Shown: positions 34,430 through 42,707 of the stretch, one piece after another
Layout of the letters: every line of letters begins with the position of its first letter
How positions within the stretch are numbered: the first letter of the stretch is position 1
Source: Clostridiales bacterium
GTDB taxonomy: Bacteria; Bacillota; Clostridia; Christensenellales; Aristaeellaceae
Direction of reading: 5' to 3'
NCBI GenBank assembly: GCA_019419995.1
Contig: JAHZHZ010000001.1
Coordinates: 202,208 to 266,207, forward strand
DNA: 64,000 bases
Translations under genes and position numbers: made by a program
The notes under the pieces: model-generated
Seen by the model: the letters and a program-made list of their open reading frames with translations, nothing else
Database searches by the model: none
What the model was told of the DNA's origin: nothing

Positions 34430-35563
34430 ATGAAGCGCATTCTGCATGAAGTGGCGTCGTTGGATGCGGGGGGCGTGGAGCGCCTTCTGCTGGATTACTA
34501 CAGGCACTTTTCCAGTGGAAACATTGCTTTCGACTTTGTAATCTTTGAAGGAGGACAGCCGGGCATATTTGAGCAGCCACTGCTGGATATGGGATGTAGG
34601 ATTTATCGGGTCCCCCGGGTACACGGATTCGGAACAGAGACGATGCGGGCGCTTTGGAAAATCCTCAAAGAGGGCTCTTATCAAGTTGTACATACCCATA
34701 GGGGTTCAAGAGGCGTTCTGGTGATGGCTTTGGCACGATTTGCCGGCGTACCTGTGCGCATTGCTCATGCCCACATCGCCTATGAACAGGAGAAAAGTAC
34801 CCTGCACAAGTGGAAAACGACTCTCCTGAAAAGGCTATGCGCTTTATTTGCCACTGATTTGTTTGCTTGCGGGGAGGACGCCGCTCGCTATATGTGGGGG
34901 GAAAGGGCGCTTGGGCGTGTGCGCTTTATGCGAAATGCGATTGATCTGGAGCGCTTTGAAGCCGCTCAAAAGGATGCAGGAGCAATTCGAAAGAGTCTCC
35001 AGCTTGGTAATCGCCTGGTGTTAGGAACTGTGGCGAGACTGGATCGGCAGAAGAACCCAACTTTCCTGATAGAACTTTGCCAAAAGCTTCTGAAAATGGG
35101 GCTGGAACCTGCCATGCTCATAGTCGGCGGGGGGCCGATGGAGGAAGAACTCCGCTCACTGGCCAGGGAGCGGGGAGTGGAGAAAGAAGTGCGCTTTTTG
35201 GGTGTGCGCAGGGATGTGCCGCAACTATTGGCGGCTATGGATCTGTTTCTGCTGCCGTCGCTTTTTGAGGGGCTTCCGGTGGTCCTTTTGGAGGCACAGG
35301 CCAGTGGCCTGCACTGTCTGGCCTCCACGAACGTGACGCGGGAAGTTAATGTGACGGGCAACGTGGAGTTTCTGCCATTGGAAGTTGAAAAATGGGCTGA
35401 GTGGATTGCCGCTTATGTACCCAGTGTAGACCGGTCTTTGGGAGTGCAATTGTTGCGAGCGGCAGGATACGATATTGTGACGCAAGCGAGAGAGCTGGAA
35501 GAGTATTATGTAAGGCGCCTGCGTGAGGTCGATCATTCAAAGGAAGGGAATGAAAACTTATGA
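34430..35563 (+). CDS. Glycosyltransferase family 4 (EpsF-like)
   Basis: A GT-B glycosyltransferase of 377 residues. It opens ILHEVASLDAGGVERLLLDYY, the typical donor-side glycine loop, and has HTHRGSRGVLV near residue 88, GTVARLDRQKNPTFLIE near 205, and the EX7E motif in FEGLPVVLLEAQASG near 285. GGAGGGA precedes the ATG. About 190 bases separate it from the carrier gene, with no terminator seen. Its stop overlaps the next start by four bases. Confidence 0.9.
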   Translation: MKRILHEVASLDAGGVERLLLDYYRHFSSGNIAFDFVIFEGGQPGIFEQPLLDMGCRIYRVPRVHGFGTETMRALWKILKEGSYQVVHTHRGSRGVLVMALARFAGVPVRIAHAHIAYEQEKSTLHKWKTTLLKRLCALFATDLFACGEDAARYMWGERALGRVRFMRNAIDLERFEAAQKDAGAIRKSLQLGNRLVLGTVARLDRQKNPTFLIELCQKLLKMGLEPAMLIVGGGPMEEELRSLARERGVEKEVRFLGVRRDVPQLLAAMDLFLLPSLFEGLPVVLLEAQASGLHCLASTNVTREVNVTGNVEFLPLEVEKWAEWIAAYVPSVDRSLGVQLLRAAGYDIVTQARELEEYYVRRLREVDHSKEGNENL

Positions 35564-37056
35564 AAAAAGCATTAGCCGCCCTGGTGGCTGTCGCCTTAGT
35601 GCTTGTGCAGATGGCGGCAGTGGCAGAGTTGGAAAAGAACGAGGTAGTCTATGTGCTTGCCGATGAATTTGGTGAGGGGCAGATTACTTGGGTGCATGAT
35701 ACGTTGATTAACAATGATGGACTCAGTCAAATTACGGATATGTCTTCACTGGAGAATATCGAAGCGGTGAATGGAACGGAGTTTGATCAGGAGTCGGGTG
35801 GCGTGCTTCAATGGCAGGCCAATGGAGCTGATGTGGCCTATACCGGATATTCCGAAGAGCCACTGCCTTTGAAGGTATCGCTCAGCGCCACTCTGGATGG
35901 TCAGACAGTGTCTGTTCAGGAGTTGACGGGAAAGAGTGGGAAGCTGGAACTGACGCTGCGAATGGAACGTGATGAGCCGACGGATGTGCCGTTTCAGGCG
36001 ATAGCAACGTTGAAATTGGGCAAGCAGGCCTACCAGAATGTATCGGTACGTGGAGGATATCTGTCAGAAAATGGTGCGGCCACTGTCTGCACTGCCAGCG
36101 ACCGGGTGGGTTATCCTGATGGTCGTGCCTTGGAAATCACTATTACCGCGGACATGATTCAGTACGAGGCCATCGGCTACAATGTCATTGCCTGGCCCGA
36201 ACAGTACTGGATCGTATGGGGGGATAATGGAGATATCTACAGAGATGGCATTGCTGCCATTGCTCAACAGCTGCAGGAATTGATTGATACGGCTACGACG
36301 GTGTATGAAAATAACCAGCAGATCGGCGAAAATCTCAGCAGTACCCAGGAGTTCATATCATCCCATTACGGCTATTTGAGCGATTTGGCACCAAAGGCCG
36401 AAGAAGCTCAGGATAGATTGCAACAGCTTTGGTATCTGCTGTTGCAGGACGGCTGGGATTTTTTGAGCAACCAAGGAATTGAAATCGAGAGGTATGAGTG
36501 GCTCGAAGAAAATGAGGAAACTGTCGTGGAGGAATCGGAGGAGGCTGCTCCAGAAGAATCCGGTGACGTGGCCGGGGATACCCAGACAGCAGGAATGCAG
36601 GGGCCTCAGAGGAGTGAAACGTTGGCAGCTTTCCACGATAACGTGATGAGTGGGTTGGATGCGATGATTGCTCAGGGAGCTGACGAACAAATCAAAGCTC
36701 AAGCGGAGGAGCTGAAGCAGCGCCTGGAGATCATTCAGTCGATCAATGATGGTGGAAGCGAAATATCGGAAAATCTCAGTAGCTTGCGGGATTCTGCCGA
36801 AGCCAACTATAACGCTTTTACCGATACGGCGGGAGCCCAGACTGCTCTGGGAGATTCTATCTACGCGCTCTCTTACGATATTGCCACGCTTTACAACGAT
36901 GTATATTCCCTTTACTATTCCGGAAATGAGGATGGATCACTGCTTGCTTACAGTGAGCAGCGCTACGATATTTATTCGGATGTGTATGGAAATATCGAGA
37001 GTAATGTTACCTTTATCTTTACCAATGAGATGTATCCATTGGACAGTCAACAATAA
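35560..37056 (+). CDS. Exported protein resembling the extracytoplasmic part of YhgE/Pip-like proteins
   Basis: An exported 498-residue protein. A signal peptide (to about residue 22, VQMAAVAELE) precedes a domain I recall from many Clostridial envelope proteins: EVVYVLADEFGEG, then a segment on an added-value turn, ELTGKSGKLELTLRM, and DVPFQAIATLKL. The middle and C-terminal parts are helical with coiled-coil character (about 230-300 and 370-430), interrupted by an acidic linker (EENEETVVEESEEAAPEE). No membrane anchor follows the signal. It is coupled to the preceding glycosyltransferase by a four-base overlap. Function unknown; a role in export or anchoring is possible. Confidence 0.72.
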   Translation: MKKALAALVAVALVLVQMAAVAELEKNEVVYVLADEFGEGQITWVHDTLINNDGLSQITDMSSLENIEAVNGTEFDQESGGVLQWQANGADVAYTGYSEEPLPLKVSLSATLDGQTVSVQELTGKSGKLELTLRMERDEPTDVPFQAIATLKLGKQAYQNVSVRGGYLSENGAATVCTASDRVGYPDGRALEITITADMIQYEAIGYNVIAWPEQYWIVWGDNGDIYRDGIAAIAQQLQELIDTATTVYENNQQIGENLSSTQEFISSHYGYLSDLAPKAEEAQDRLQQLWYLLLQDGWDFLSNQGIEIERYEWLEENEETVVEESEEAAPEESGDVAGDTQTAGMQGPQRSETLAAFHDNVMSGLDAMIAQGADEQIKAQAEELKQRLEIIQSINDGGSEISENLSSLRDSAEANYNAFTDTAGAQTALGDSIYALSYDIATLYNDVYSLYYSGNEDGSLLAYSEQRYDIYSDVYGNIESNVTFIFTNEMYPLDSQQ

Positions 37057-37071
37057 AATTGAGGATGAGAT

Positions 37072-37818
37072 ATGAGGCTGAAAAAAACTTTGTGCGGAAT
37101 TTTCTGTAGGATCCTTGCAATAACTACGGCTGTTCTGGTTTGCCTTACCAGTATGGAGCAAGGGTTTGCACAGGAAAACAATGGGATCGTGGAAAAGAGC
37201 TATGCGACGATTCTGTTCATGGGTGACAGTCAGATGGCGGGTGAGGGTTGGCCAGGCGGCTTTCAGAACATCATAGAGGAAAATTCTGCGGACATTTCTC
37301 TGATATCATTCAACGTCTCTGTGGGTGGATCCAAGCTCAGTACAGGGGATATTCTGGCCCAGTGGAAGTATTATCTCAGCCAGATGGATAACATGCCAGA
37401 TGTCATCGTACTGGATGGAGGGGCTAATGATCTGCTGTATGGAGTTCCTGCTGATTCAGACGATCCACAACAGGAAAGTGCGTCCAACGGATTGCGAGCG
37501 CTCTATGATGCCATTTTAGAGGACTGCCCGGATGTGAGGATCGTGTTTATGACCTTGCCTCCTATGCTCAATTTGGAAAGCATTATGTGGAATGCTCCGG
37601 ATTTGCAAGAGCAACGCGCCTATTGGCAACAGTTGATGAACGTGTGCATGGAATACGAACAGGTCACCGTGCTGGATTTTTTTAGCTTGAATCCCTTCTT
37701 TTACCCCTCGCAAGAAAATTATGCGCAATATTACATGGATCCCGTCCACTTTACCGAAGCAGGGTATCGGCTCCTAGCGCCGTATCTCTTTAATACAATT
37801 GCCTTGGCCCTACAATAG
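37072..37818 (+). CDS. Exported SGNH/GDSL hydrolase
   Basis: An SGNH-fold esterase or acyl-transfer enzyme of 248 residues, exported by a signal peptide (about residues 1-33, ending GFAQE). Block I is MGDSQ with nucleophile S53, the oxyanion Asn is in GGAND (N119), and the catalytic Asp/His pair is D223 and H226 in DPVHFTEAGY. Placed two genes behind the acylation module, it could remove or transfer acyl groups on the polymer outside the cell. That link is inferred. Confidence 0.88.
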   Translation: MRLKKTLCGIFCRILAITTAVLVCLTSMEQGFAQENNGIVEKSYATILFMGDSQMAGEGWPGGFQNIIEENSADISLISFNVSVGGSKLSTGDILAQWKYYLSQMDNMPDVIVLDGGANDLLYGVPADSDDPQQESASNGLRALYDAILEDCPDVRIVFMTLPPMLNLESIMWNAPDLQEQRAYWQQLMNVCMEYEQVTVLDFFSLNPFFYPSQENYAQYYMDPVHFTEAGYRLLAPYLFNTIALALQ

Positions 37819-37831
37819 GAGATGAATTACC

Positions 37832-38530
37832 ATGGAGAACACCTGGGTTGACGTCAGCAGGATTACGAACCCAGAGGAAAAGCGTCGAACGGAAGCTGTA
37901 TTGATGCAGATCTATAAAAATAACAAATCGGGTTTCTGGGTCAAAAAGCGCATGCTTGATATTCTGGTATCTTGCGTGGGTCTGGCCATCTTTGGAATAC
38001 CCATGTTGATTATCGCTGCATTGATTTTCTGTTCAGACAGGCATAATCCTCTGTATTCCCAGATGCGCGTTGGACGGCACGGAAAGCTCTTTAAGATGTA
38101 CAAGTTCCGTACAATGGTTCCTGATGCAGATCAGAAGCTGGATTTATATCTGGAAAAGAACGAAATGGATGGGCCCGTTTTTAAAATTAGCAATGATCCA
38201 CGCATCACTAGGGTGGGAAAGCTATTGCGCAAGACCAGTCTGGATGAGCTTCCACAGTTTTTCAATGTGTTATTGGGGAACATGACGATTATTGGTCCAA
38301 GGCCGCCCCTTCCCAGGGAAGTGGAGCAGTATACGGAGTATCAAAAGCTCCGCCTGATTGTTACGGGGGGATTGACCTGTATTTGGCAGATTCACCCCAG
38401 CCGCAATAAGGTGAAATTTGATGACTGGGTAGATATGGATATCGACTATGTATTAAACAGGAATATGTTGTTGGATATGAAGATTATCTTTGGAACATTG
38501 GTTGCCATGTGCCGCAAGGAGGGTCAATAA
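37832..38530 (+). CDS. Initiating phosphoglycosyl transferase (bacterial sugar transferase, EpsL-like)
   Basis: A monotopic phosphoglycosyl transferase of 232 residues that loads the first sugar phosphate onto undecaprenyl phosphate. One N-terminal re-entrant membrane helix (about 43-68) precedes the catalytic core with YKFRTM, a KISNDPRITRVGKLLRKTSLDELPQ stretch (read in parts) and GNMTIIGPRPPLP. RBS AGGAGA lies upstream. It is the last gene of the locus, directly before a terminator, whereas such genes often come early. The sugar is not predictable. Confidence 0.93.
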   Translation: MENTWVDVSRITNPEEKRRTEAVLMQIYKNNKSGFWVKKRMLDILVSCVGLAIFGIPMLIIAALIFCSDRHNPLYSQMRVGRHGKLFKMYKFRTMVPDADQKLDLYLEKNEMDGPVFKISNDPRITRVGKLLRKTSLDELPQFFNVLLGNMTIIGPRPPLPREVEQYTEYQKLRLIVTGGLTCIWQIHPSRNKVKFDDWVDMDIDYVLNRNMLLDMKIIFGTLVAMCRKEGQ

Positions 38531-38571
38531 AGCACTCATTTTCGGATTCAGATATGGAGATAGAAAATAGG

Positions 38572-38612
38572 AAAAGTCCGTTGTCAGCAAATGTCTATGA
38601 CGACGGACTTTT
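38572..38612 (+). terminator. Terminator of the exopolysaccharide locus
   Basis: A 15-bp stem (38572-38586 with 38598-38612, one wobble) with loop GCAAATGTCTA, ending in TTTT and followed by AAATT. Confidence 0.87.
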
Positions 38613-38711
38613 AAATTAGGGAAGGATCGCCCGGATCTGTGGGATGCACTGGATATTATTCTTCAGACGCAGGCTAGTGTTTCCAACGGATCTGGTAGAT
38701 ATATGCTTTTT

Positions 38712-39638
38712 TCAGAGGGCAAAGAGCGTAATTTCTGTAGGATAAATGGGGGAACTGAGATATCTCAGATAAAACTTGTAGTCGGGGCACAGGTTATAAA
38801 TGATCTGAGGAATTTTCCAAAGATCATCGTTGCCATGGTACACGGAAATGAGCAATTTGGGATGATCTCTGAGAATGTGACCTTGGGCCCCGAGCAATGC
38901 CTTTTGTTCAAATCCCTCAATGTCCGCTTTAATGAGTGTGATGGGTTCATCAATATCCACATCAAGGGTGGTTACATCCACCTCTAAATCCCCATCTTTT
39001 GAGAGAATATTGGCAGAGGCACTGACCTCGTGACAACGCATGGACATTTTCCCTACAAAATCAGCTACACCCTTCTGGCGGAATTCTATACGAGGGTATT
39101 TAGCCAGATTTTGCTGGAGAAGTTTAAAAATATCGGGCGTGATCTCGTAGCAGTAGATTCTCTGATAGCAATCTAATCCGAAATTATGAATGTAGGAAAG
39201 TACAGTATCTCCCACATAGGCACCCAGATCGACCACTACTTCATCTGGACTACAATGGACCAGATCCAGGTCAAAATAACTGTCAAATAGATATTCCCGG
39301 GTCTGCCCAGTGGAGGCAAAGTCATAGCAATACCAGTTGTTTAGAATGGCATAAAGGGTCTTTTTGGACCGATAATCTTCCAGACGGTCATAGAACCAGA
39401 TAAAGTCCTCCATATGTTCTTGGAGGACCTTTTGTTTTAGTTCAATTTCTTCATAGATGCCGTTTTTTATATCTAGCATGCCCCAATAGCCAAACTGATT
39501 AAAAAAATCCATGCAGCTTTTTTGAGTGGCTTCGGGTACACCATCAAACCCCCTGCGAATCCGGTAATAGAGCTCTTTCTCGCTCAAAGACATAATCTCC
39601 GACGCGAGGGCCCGGAAGTTGCGATCGATGATATTCAT
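38712..39638 (-). CDS. FkbM-family methyltransferase
   Basis: A SAM-dependent methyltransferase of 308 residues. An N-terminal region of about 130 residues without a known domain is followed by the Rossmann core VVDLGAYVGDTV (SAM loop) near residue 137, then the FkbM hallmark ADIEGFEQKALLGAQ near 240 and a C-terminal LLISVYHGNDDLWKIP. FkbM enzymes O-methylate sugars and other metabolites. The gene converges with the polysaccharide locus and may modify its product, but it is on the other strand with a GGAGGTGG RBS of its own. It lies 97 bases behind the GntR gene and may be transcribed with it. Confidence 0.88.
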   Translation of the reverse strand: MNIIDRNFRALASEIMSLSEKELYYRIRRGFDGVPEATQKSCMDFFNQFGYWGMLDIKNGIYEEIELKQKVLQEHMEDFIWFYDRLEDYRSKKTLYAILNNWYCYDFASTGQTREYLFDSYFDLDLVHCSPDEVVVDLGAYVGDTVLSYIHNFGLDCYQRIYCYEITPDIFKLLQQNLAKYPRIEFRQKGVADFVGKMSMRCHEVSASANILSKDGDLEVDVTTLDVDIDEPITLIKADIEGFEQKALLGAQGHILRDHPKLLISVYHGNDDLWKIPQIIYNLCPDYKFYLRYLSSPIYPTEITLFAL

Positions 39639-39735
39639 GCTTCCACCTCCCCAGCCATTCTATGCGAGGTGGAGGGCAGCATGCCTGCCAGCATTCAATG
39701 AAAAAAAGATATTAAAGTTCTAGGCTGCGCTTGTC

Positions 39736-40755
39736 CTAGTCTTCCAATCTGTGAAAGTCTGGATTGTCGTGAATCTCGCTGAACCCATTTCTACATTTGT
39801 TGCTCCAGGTGTTGCGCACCAGTGTCCGAACGAATAATACGCTACCCCTGTCCAATTCATAGCGGATATAAAGTACCTGTACGCCGTTTTGAGCGGCAGC
39901 CGCGACCAGCTGAGCCATATTCTCATGGCGCACAACGGTGGTTTTAGCAGGTACGGCTAAAACCGAATATGCTGTTAGATCCCGCAGCTTGGGCGTTTGA
40001 GTTTCCATTGAAAATAATGTTTCAGGATTATGATAGGGGAGGAAGCGCTTCCTGACTGTACGTTCAAAAACTTCTTCAAGACTCCAAAATAGTACAGATG
40101 CATGGGGATCAATCTTGGAAATTTCATAGATGGACTCCCGGTTCATGGTGAGGGAGACCTGATAGATGTGATCTTGCTCATTAGGCACCATTTGGCATAA
40201 TTCCGCATAATACCGCTCGGTGGTCACGACCAGATCAAAGGTGCCTTGCAGAAGGGACGGCTCCTTGCGTACTTGAGTGATGGTAAAACTGGATAATTTC
40301 ACAAGCGGCATGACGGCCAGTTCACTTACTGCCGTCTCCAGTAATTCTTCACAGGCACAAATCCAGGCTACGTGTACATTGGGCGTTCTGCGCTTGAAGC
40401 GTACAATTTCCTGCTCCAAAATATCCCGGATTTGTTCTTCACTAATTTCTGCGGAGAAGGCCTGAAACAGCAGCTGATCAATTCCAGAACGAAGGTGGGC
40501 CATTTCCAATTCCGTTTGCATGCGGGTAACATAGGTTCCGCTACCCTGAACGGAGATGACTTTGTTCATTTGCGCCAGGGTCTTATAAGCAGATTTTACG
40601 GTACCCACGGAGATCTGGTATTCGTGCTTGAGTTCCCGTTCGGTGGGTAACTTTTCTCCGCTAGCCAGTTCGCCACTGCGAATCATTTGAAGAATCTGTT
40701 CTACAATTTGCAGATAAATGGGAACATCGCTATTTTTATCCAACTTTAATCTCAT
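39736..40755 (-). CDS. GntR-family transcriptional regulator
   Basis: A 339-residue repressor or activator. Residues 1-75 are the winged helix of the GntR family (VPIYLQIVEQILQMIRSGELASGEKLPTERELK read in parts, then GTVKSAYKTLAQ). The C-terminal 260 residues do not match a standard FCD or UTRA domain that I can recognise. They look alpha/beta, perhaps a periplasmic-binding-like sensor. It lies just downstream of the nine-gene peptide operon on the same strand, separated by that operon's terminator, and is its likely regulator. RBS AAGGGGAAA precedes the ATG. A perfect inverted repeat lies upstream of it. Confidence 0.83.
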   Translation of the reverse strand: MRLKLDKNSDVPIYLQIVEQILQMIRSGELASGEKLPTERELKHEYQISVGTVKSAYKTLAQMNKVISVQGSGTYVTRMQTELEMAHLRSGIDQLLFQAFSAEISEEQIRDILEQEIVRFKRRTPNVHVAWICACEELLETAVSELAVMPLVKLSSFTITQVRKEPSLLQGTFDLVVTTERYYAELCQMVPNEQDHIYQVSLTMNRESIYEISKIDPHASVLFWSLEEVFERTVRKRFLPYHNPETLFSMETQTPKLRDLTAYSVLAVPAKTTVVRHENMAQLVAAAAQNGVQVLYIRYELDRGSVLFVRTLVRNTWSNKCRNGFSEIHDNPDFHRLED

Positions 40756-40830
40756 GTACTTTCCCCTTTATAGGCTCGTGTGAGCGTAGTGGCCCATGCA
40801 GTATTTTCCATTGAATTTAAAAGGGCTTTG

Positions 40831-40852
40831 AATTATTTTAGCACAAATAATT
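40831..40852. promoter_or_regulatory. Inverted repeat upstream of the GntR gene
   Basis: AATTATTT (40831-40838), six bases, AAATAATT (40845-40852): a perfect 8-bp palindromic pair about 75 bases upstream of the GntR start. A TAAAAT hexamer of the minus strand lies within it. Candidate autoregulatory operator. Confidence 0.45.
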
Positions 40853-40890
40853 TTAAAAGTCATTTAGAAATTTAAAAAAAGCAGACTAAA

Positions 40891-40919
40891 AGCCCGCGAA
40901 AGATTTTCTTTCGCGGGCT
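40891..40919 (-). terminator. Terminator of the nine-gene peptide operon
   Basis: A perfect 13-bp stem (AGCCCGCGAAAGA with TCTTTCGCGGGCT) with loop TTT; on the minus strand a T-rich stretch follows. Ten bases beyond the last gene of the operon. Confidence 0.9.
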
Positions 40920-40928
40920 GCATTGCGC

Positions 40929-42662
40929 TTAAGCGTTGCTCTGAAGATAGGATTCTATCTCATCAAGAACCTGATTTACTTCGGTTCTGAAGCGGTTGAC
41001 CTGACGGCGGAAGTCGGTCAGATAGAATACAATCCATTCACCGCGCGTATTTTCCCGGGTAACGCCGCGAACGCGATAGAAGCGGTGGAAGGGTTTGAGG
41101 TCATAGGCCACGTCCTGATAGTAGGGGCTGACAGAAGTATACATCAGGGCATTGAGCCGTCCTGCCACGGACTTATACAGCGTATTGAGCGCTACAACGT
41201 CGCGGCACTGCGCCTGATTGAGACGCTGAGCGGTGCGCTGGAGCTCTTCAGCCTTTTCCAGCACAGCGGAAAGATCGAAGGGCTCGCTCATATCCTGGGC
41301 GTAGCAGCGGAGATATTCCAGCATCTTTTCAGACATGGCGACAAGGTCTACGGGGAGCACATCGCTCTGCATGATGCGCAGGGCAAAGGCGGCAAAGATC
41401 TGGCTATCACGCACAAGCAGGTCCAGATCAGCCTTGTCGTAGGTATCCTGCTCAGAATGCCACCACCAACCACCGCCGGAGCCGCCCACATTGGCGCCTG
41501 CGTGTTCCGCATCGGGCTTGTCGCGAAGCATCAGATGGAAGGGGATGTATGCGCCCCACATGGAGTTGTCGCCTGCACGAATGGGCAGATCCCATTCCGG
41601 TTCGGCACCGGCGATGTCGCGCACAGCGTCCTCAAAGTAGCCGCTCTTTTCACTGAGGGTGGAACGCACCAGCGGAATGACACCGAAGCGGCTTCCGGGA
41701 GAATCAGAGTTAATGTAGGCTACGCAGTGATTGCGCAGGCTTTCAAATTCCTGATCGCAATAGTAGGTGGAGCCAGCATAGCGACCGTTGGAGTGGCCAG
41801 GCCACCAGGCAATACGAATGCCGCGCTTAAGGCTTGCCCGGTTTTCATGGAAAAGTCGCGCCAATTCCAAGCAGAGGGCATTGCCTACTGCGTTATCCGT
41901 GATACCCACATACCAGGAATCCAGATGGCCAGCCAGCAGTACATAATCGTCACTCTGACCGGGGATTTCTGCCACAGGCAAGTGGAGAGTGCGCACACCC
42001 GTATCCGTGCGTGTGCAGACTCGCACGCGAACAGTGCCCTTTTTGGCCATTTCGATCAACTTCATGCCGTCAGAATGCTTTACGGAAACTTCCGGCAGGG
42101 GAGGAAGCAGGCGCTGGGTTTCGGGGGTGGGAGTGCCCCATACGGGCGAGGAAATCATTTCATGAATAACATCCTCATCAGAGGGCCAGGCGTGAATCAA
42201 GGCGATGGCACCCAGTTCTGCTGCCTTGTCTACGTGCTGGGGGCCGCCACCTTCGCTGATGATAATTTTGCCCTCCACCTGTTCACGAGTCCAGTTGATC
42301 TGTGCAGTATCGAAGATGATGCCGCCCTTAGCAGGGGCGTAAATTAATTCACCGGTGACACCGTCGGGACAATTTGCGGAGAAGGCACGGGTCTTGGCGG
42401 GAAAATCGAGGGTGCTGCCATCTTCATTCAACACGCTCAGGGAAGCACCCTTGGGATCGCTGAGGTAGGATTCAAATACATAATCCCGATAGGGAACGCC
42501 GTATTCATCCAATTTGCCCATGATATAGCGCATGGCTTCCAATTCACCTGCACTACCGGAAAGTCGGTCGATGGTGTCGAATTTGCGCAGCACCATGTCC
42601 AGATTTTCCCTGTTGATAGATTCCAGTATGCGTCTTTCGGTTTCGTCAAAATACTTGGACAT
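40929..42662 (-). CDS. M28-family peptidase-like hydrolase with a variant active site
   Basis: A cytosolic 577-residue protein of the M28 fold. Metal-site residues are H246 and D248 in AGHLDSW, D256 in TDNAVG, D320 in NSDSPG and H402 in WWHSEQDT. But the segment that normally carries the catalytic and metal-binding Glu pair reads WWPGHSNGRYAGS (H290, R294), with no Glu. I recall this HSxGRY form in a distinct M28 subfamily, so it is probably a conserved variant rather than decay. A PA-like insert lies at about 100-215. No signal peptide. It is the last gene of the peptide operon, 45 bases behind the dipeptidase. Substrate unknown. Confidence 0.85.
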   Translation of the reverse strand: MSKYFDETERRILESINRENLDMVLRKFDTIDRLSGSAGELEAMRYIMGKLDEYGVPYRDYVFESYLSDPKGASLSVLNEDGSTLDFPAKTRAFSANCPDGVTGELIYAPAKGGIIFDTAQINWTREQVEGKIIISEGGGPQHVDKAAELGAIALIHAWPSDEDVIHEMISSPVWGTPTPETQRLLPPLPEVSVKHSDGMKLIEMAKKGTVRVRVCTRTDTGVRTLHLPVAEIPGQSDDYVLLAGHLDSWYVGITDNAVGNALCLELARLFHENRASLKRGIRIAWWPGHSNGRYAGSTYYCDQEFESLRNHCVAYINSDSPGSRFGVIPLVRSTLSEKSGYFEDAVRDIAGAEPEWDLPIRAGDNSMWGAYIPFHLMLRDKPDAEHAGANVGGSGGGWWWHSEQDTYDKADLDLLVRDSQIFAAFALRIMQSDVLPVDLVAMSEKMLEYLRCYAQDMSEPFDLSAVLEKAEELQRTAQRLNQAQCRDVVALNTLYKSVAGRLNALMYTSVSPYYQDVAYDLKPFHRFYRVRGVTRENTRGEWIVFYLTDFRRQVNRFRTEVNQVLDEIESYLQSNA

Positions 42663-42707
42663 TTTGTTCGGTCTCCTTTTTTAAACTGCTTGCATGAGGC
42701 ACAAATA

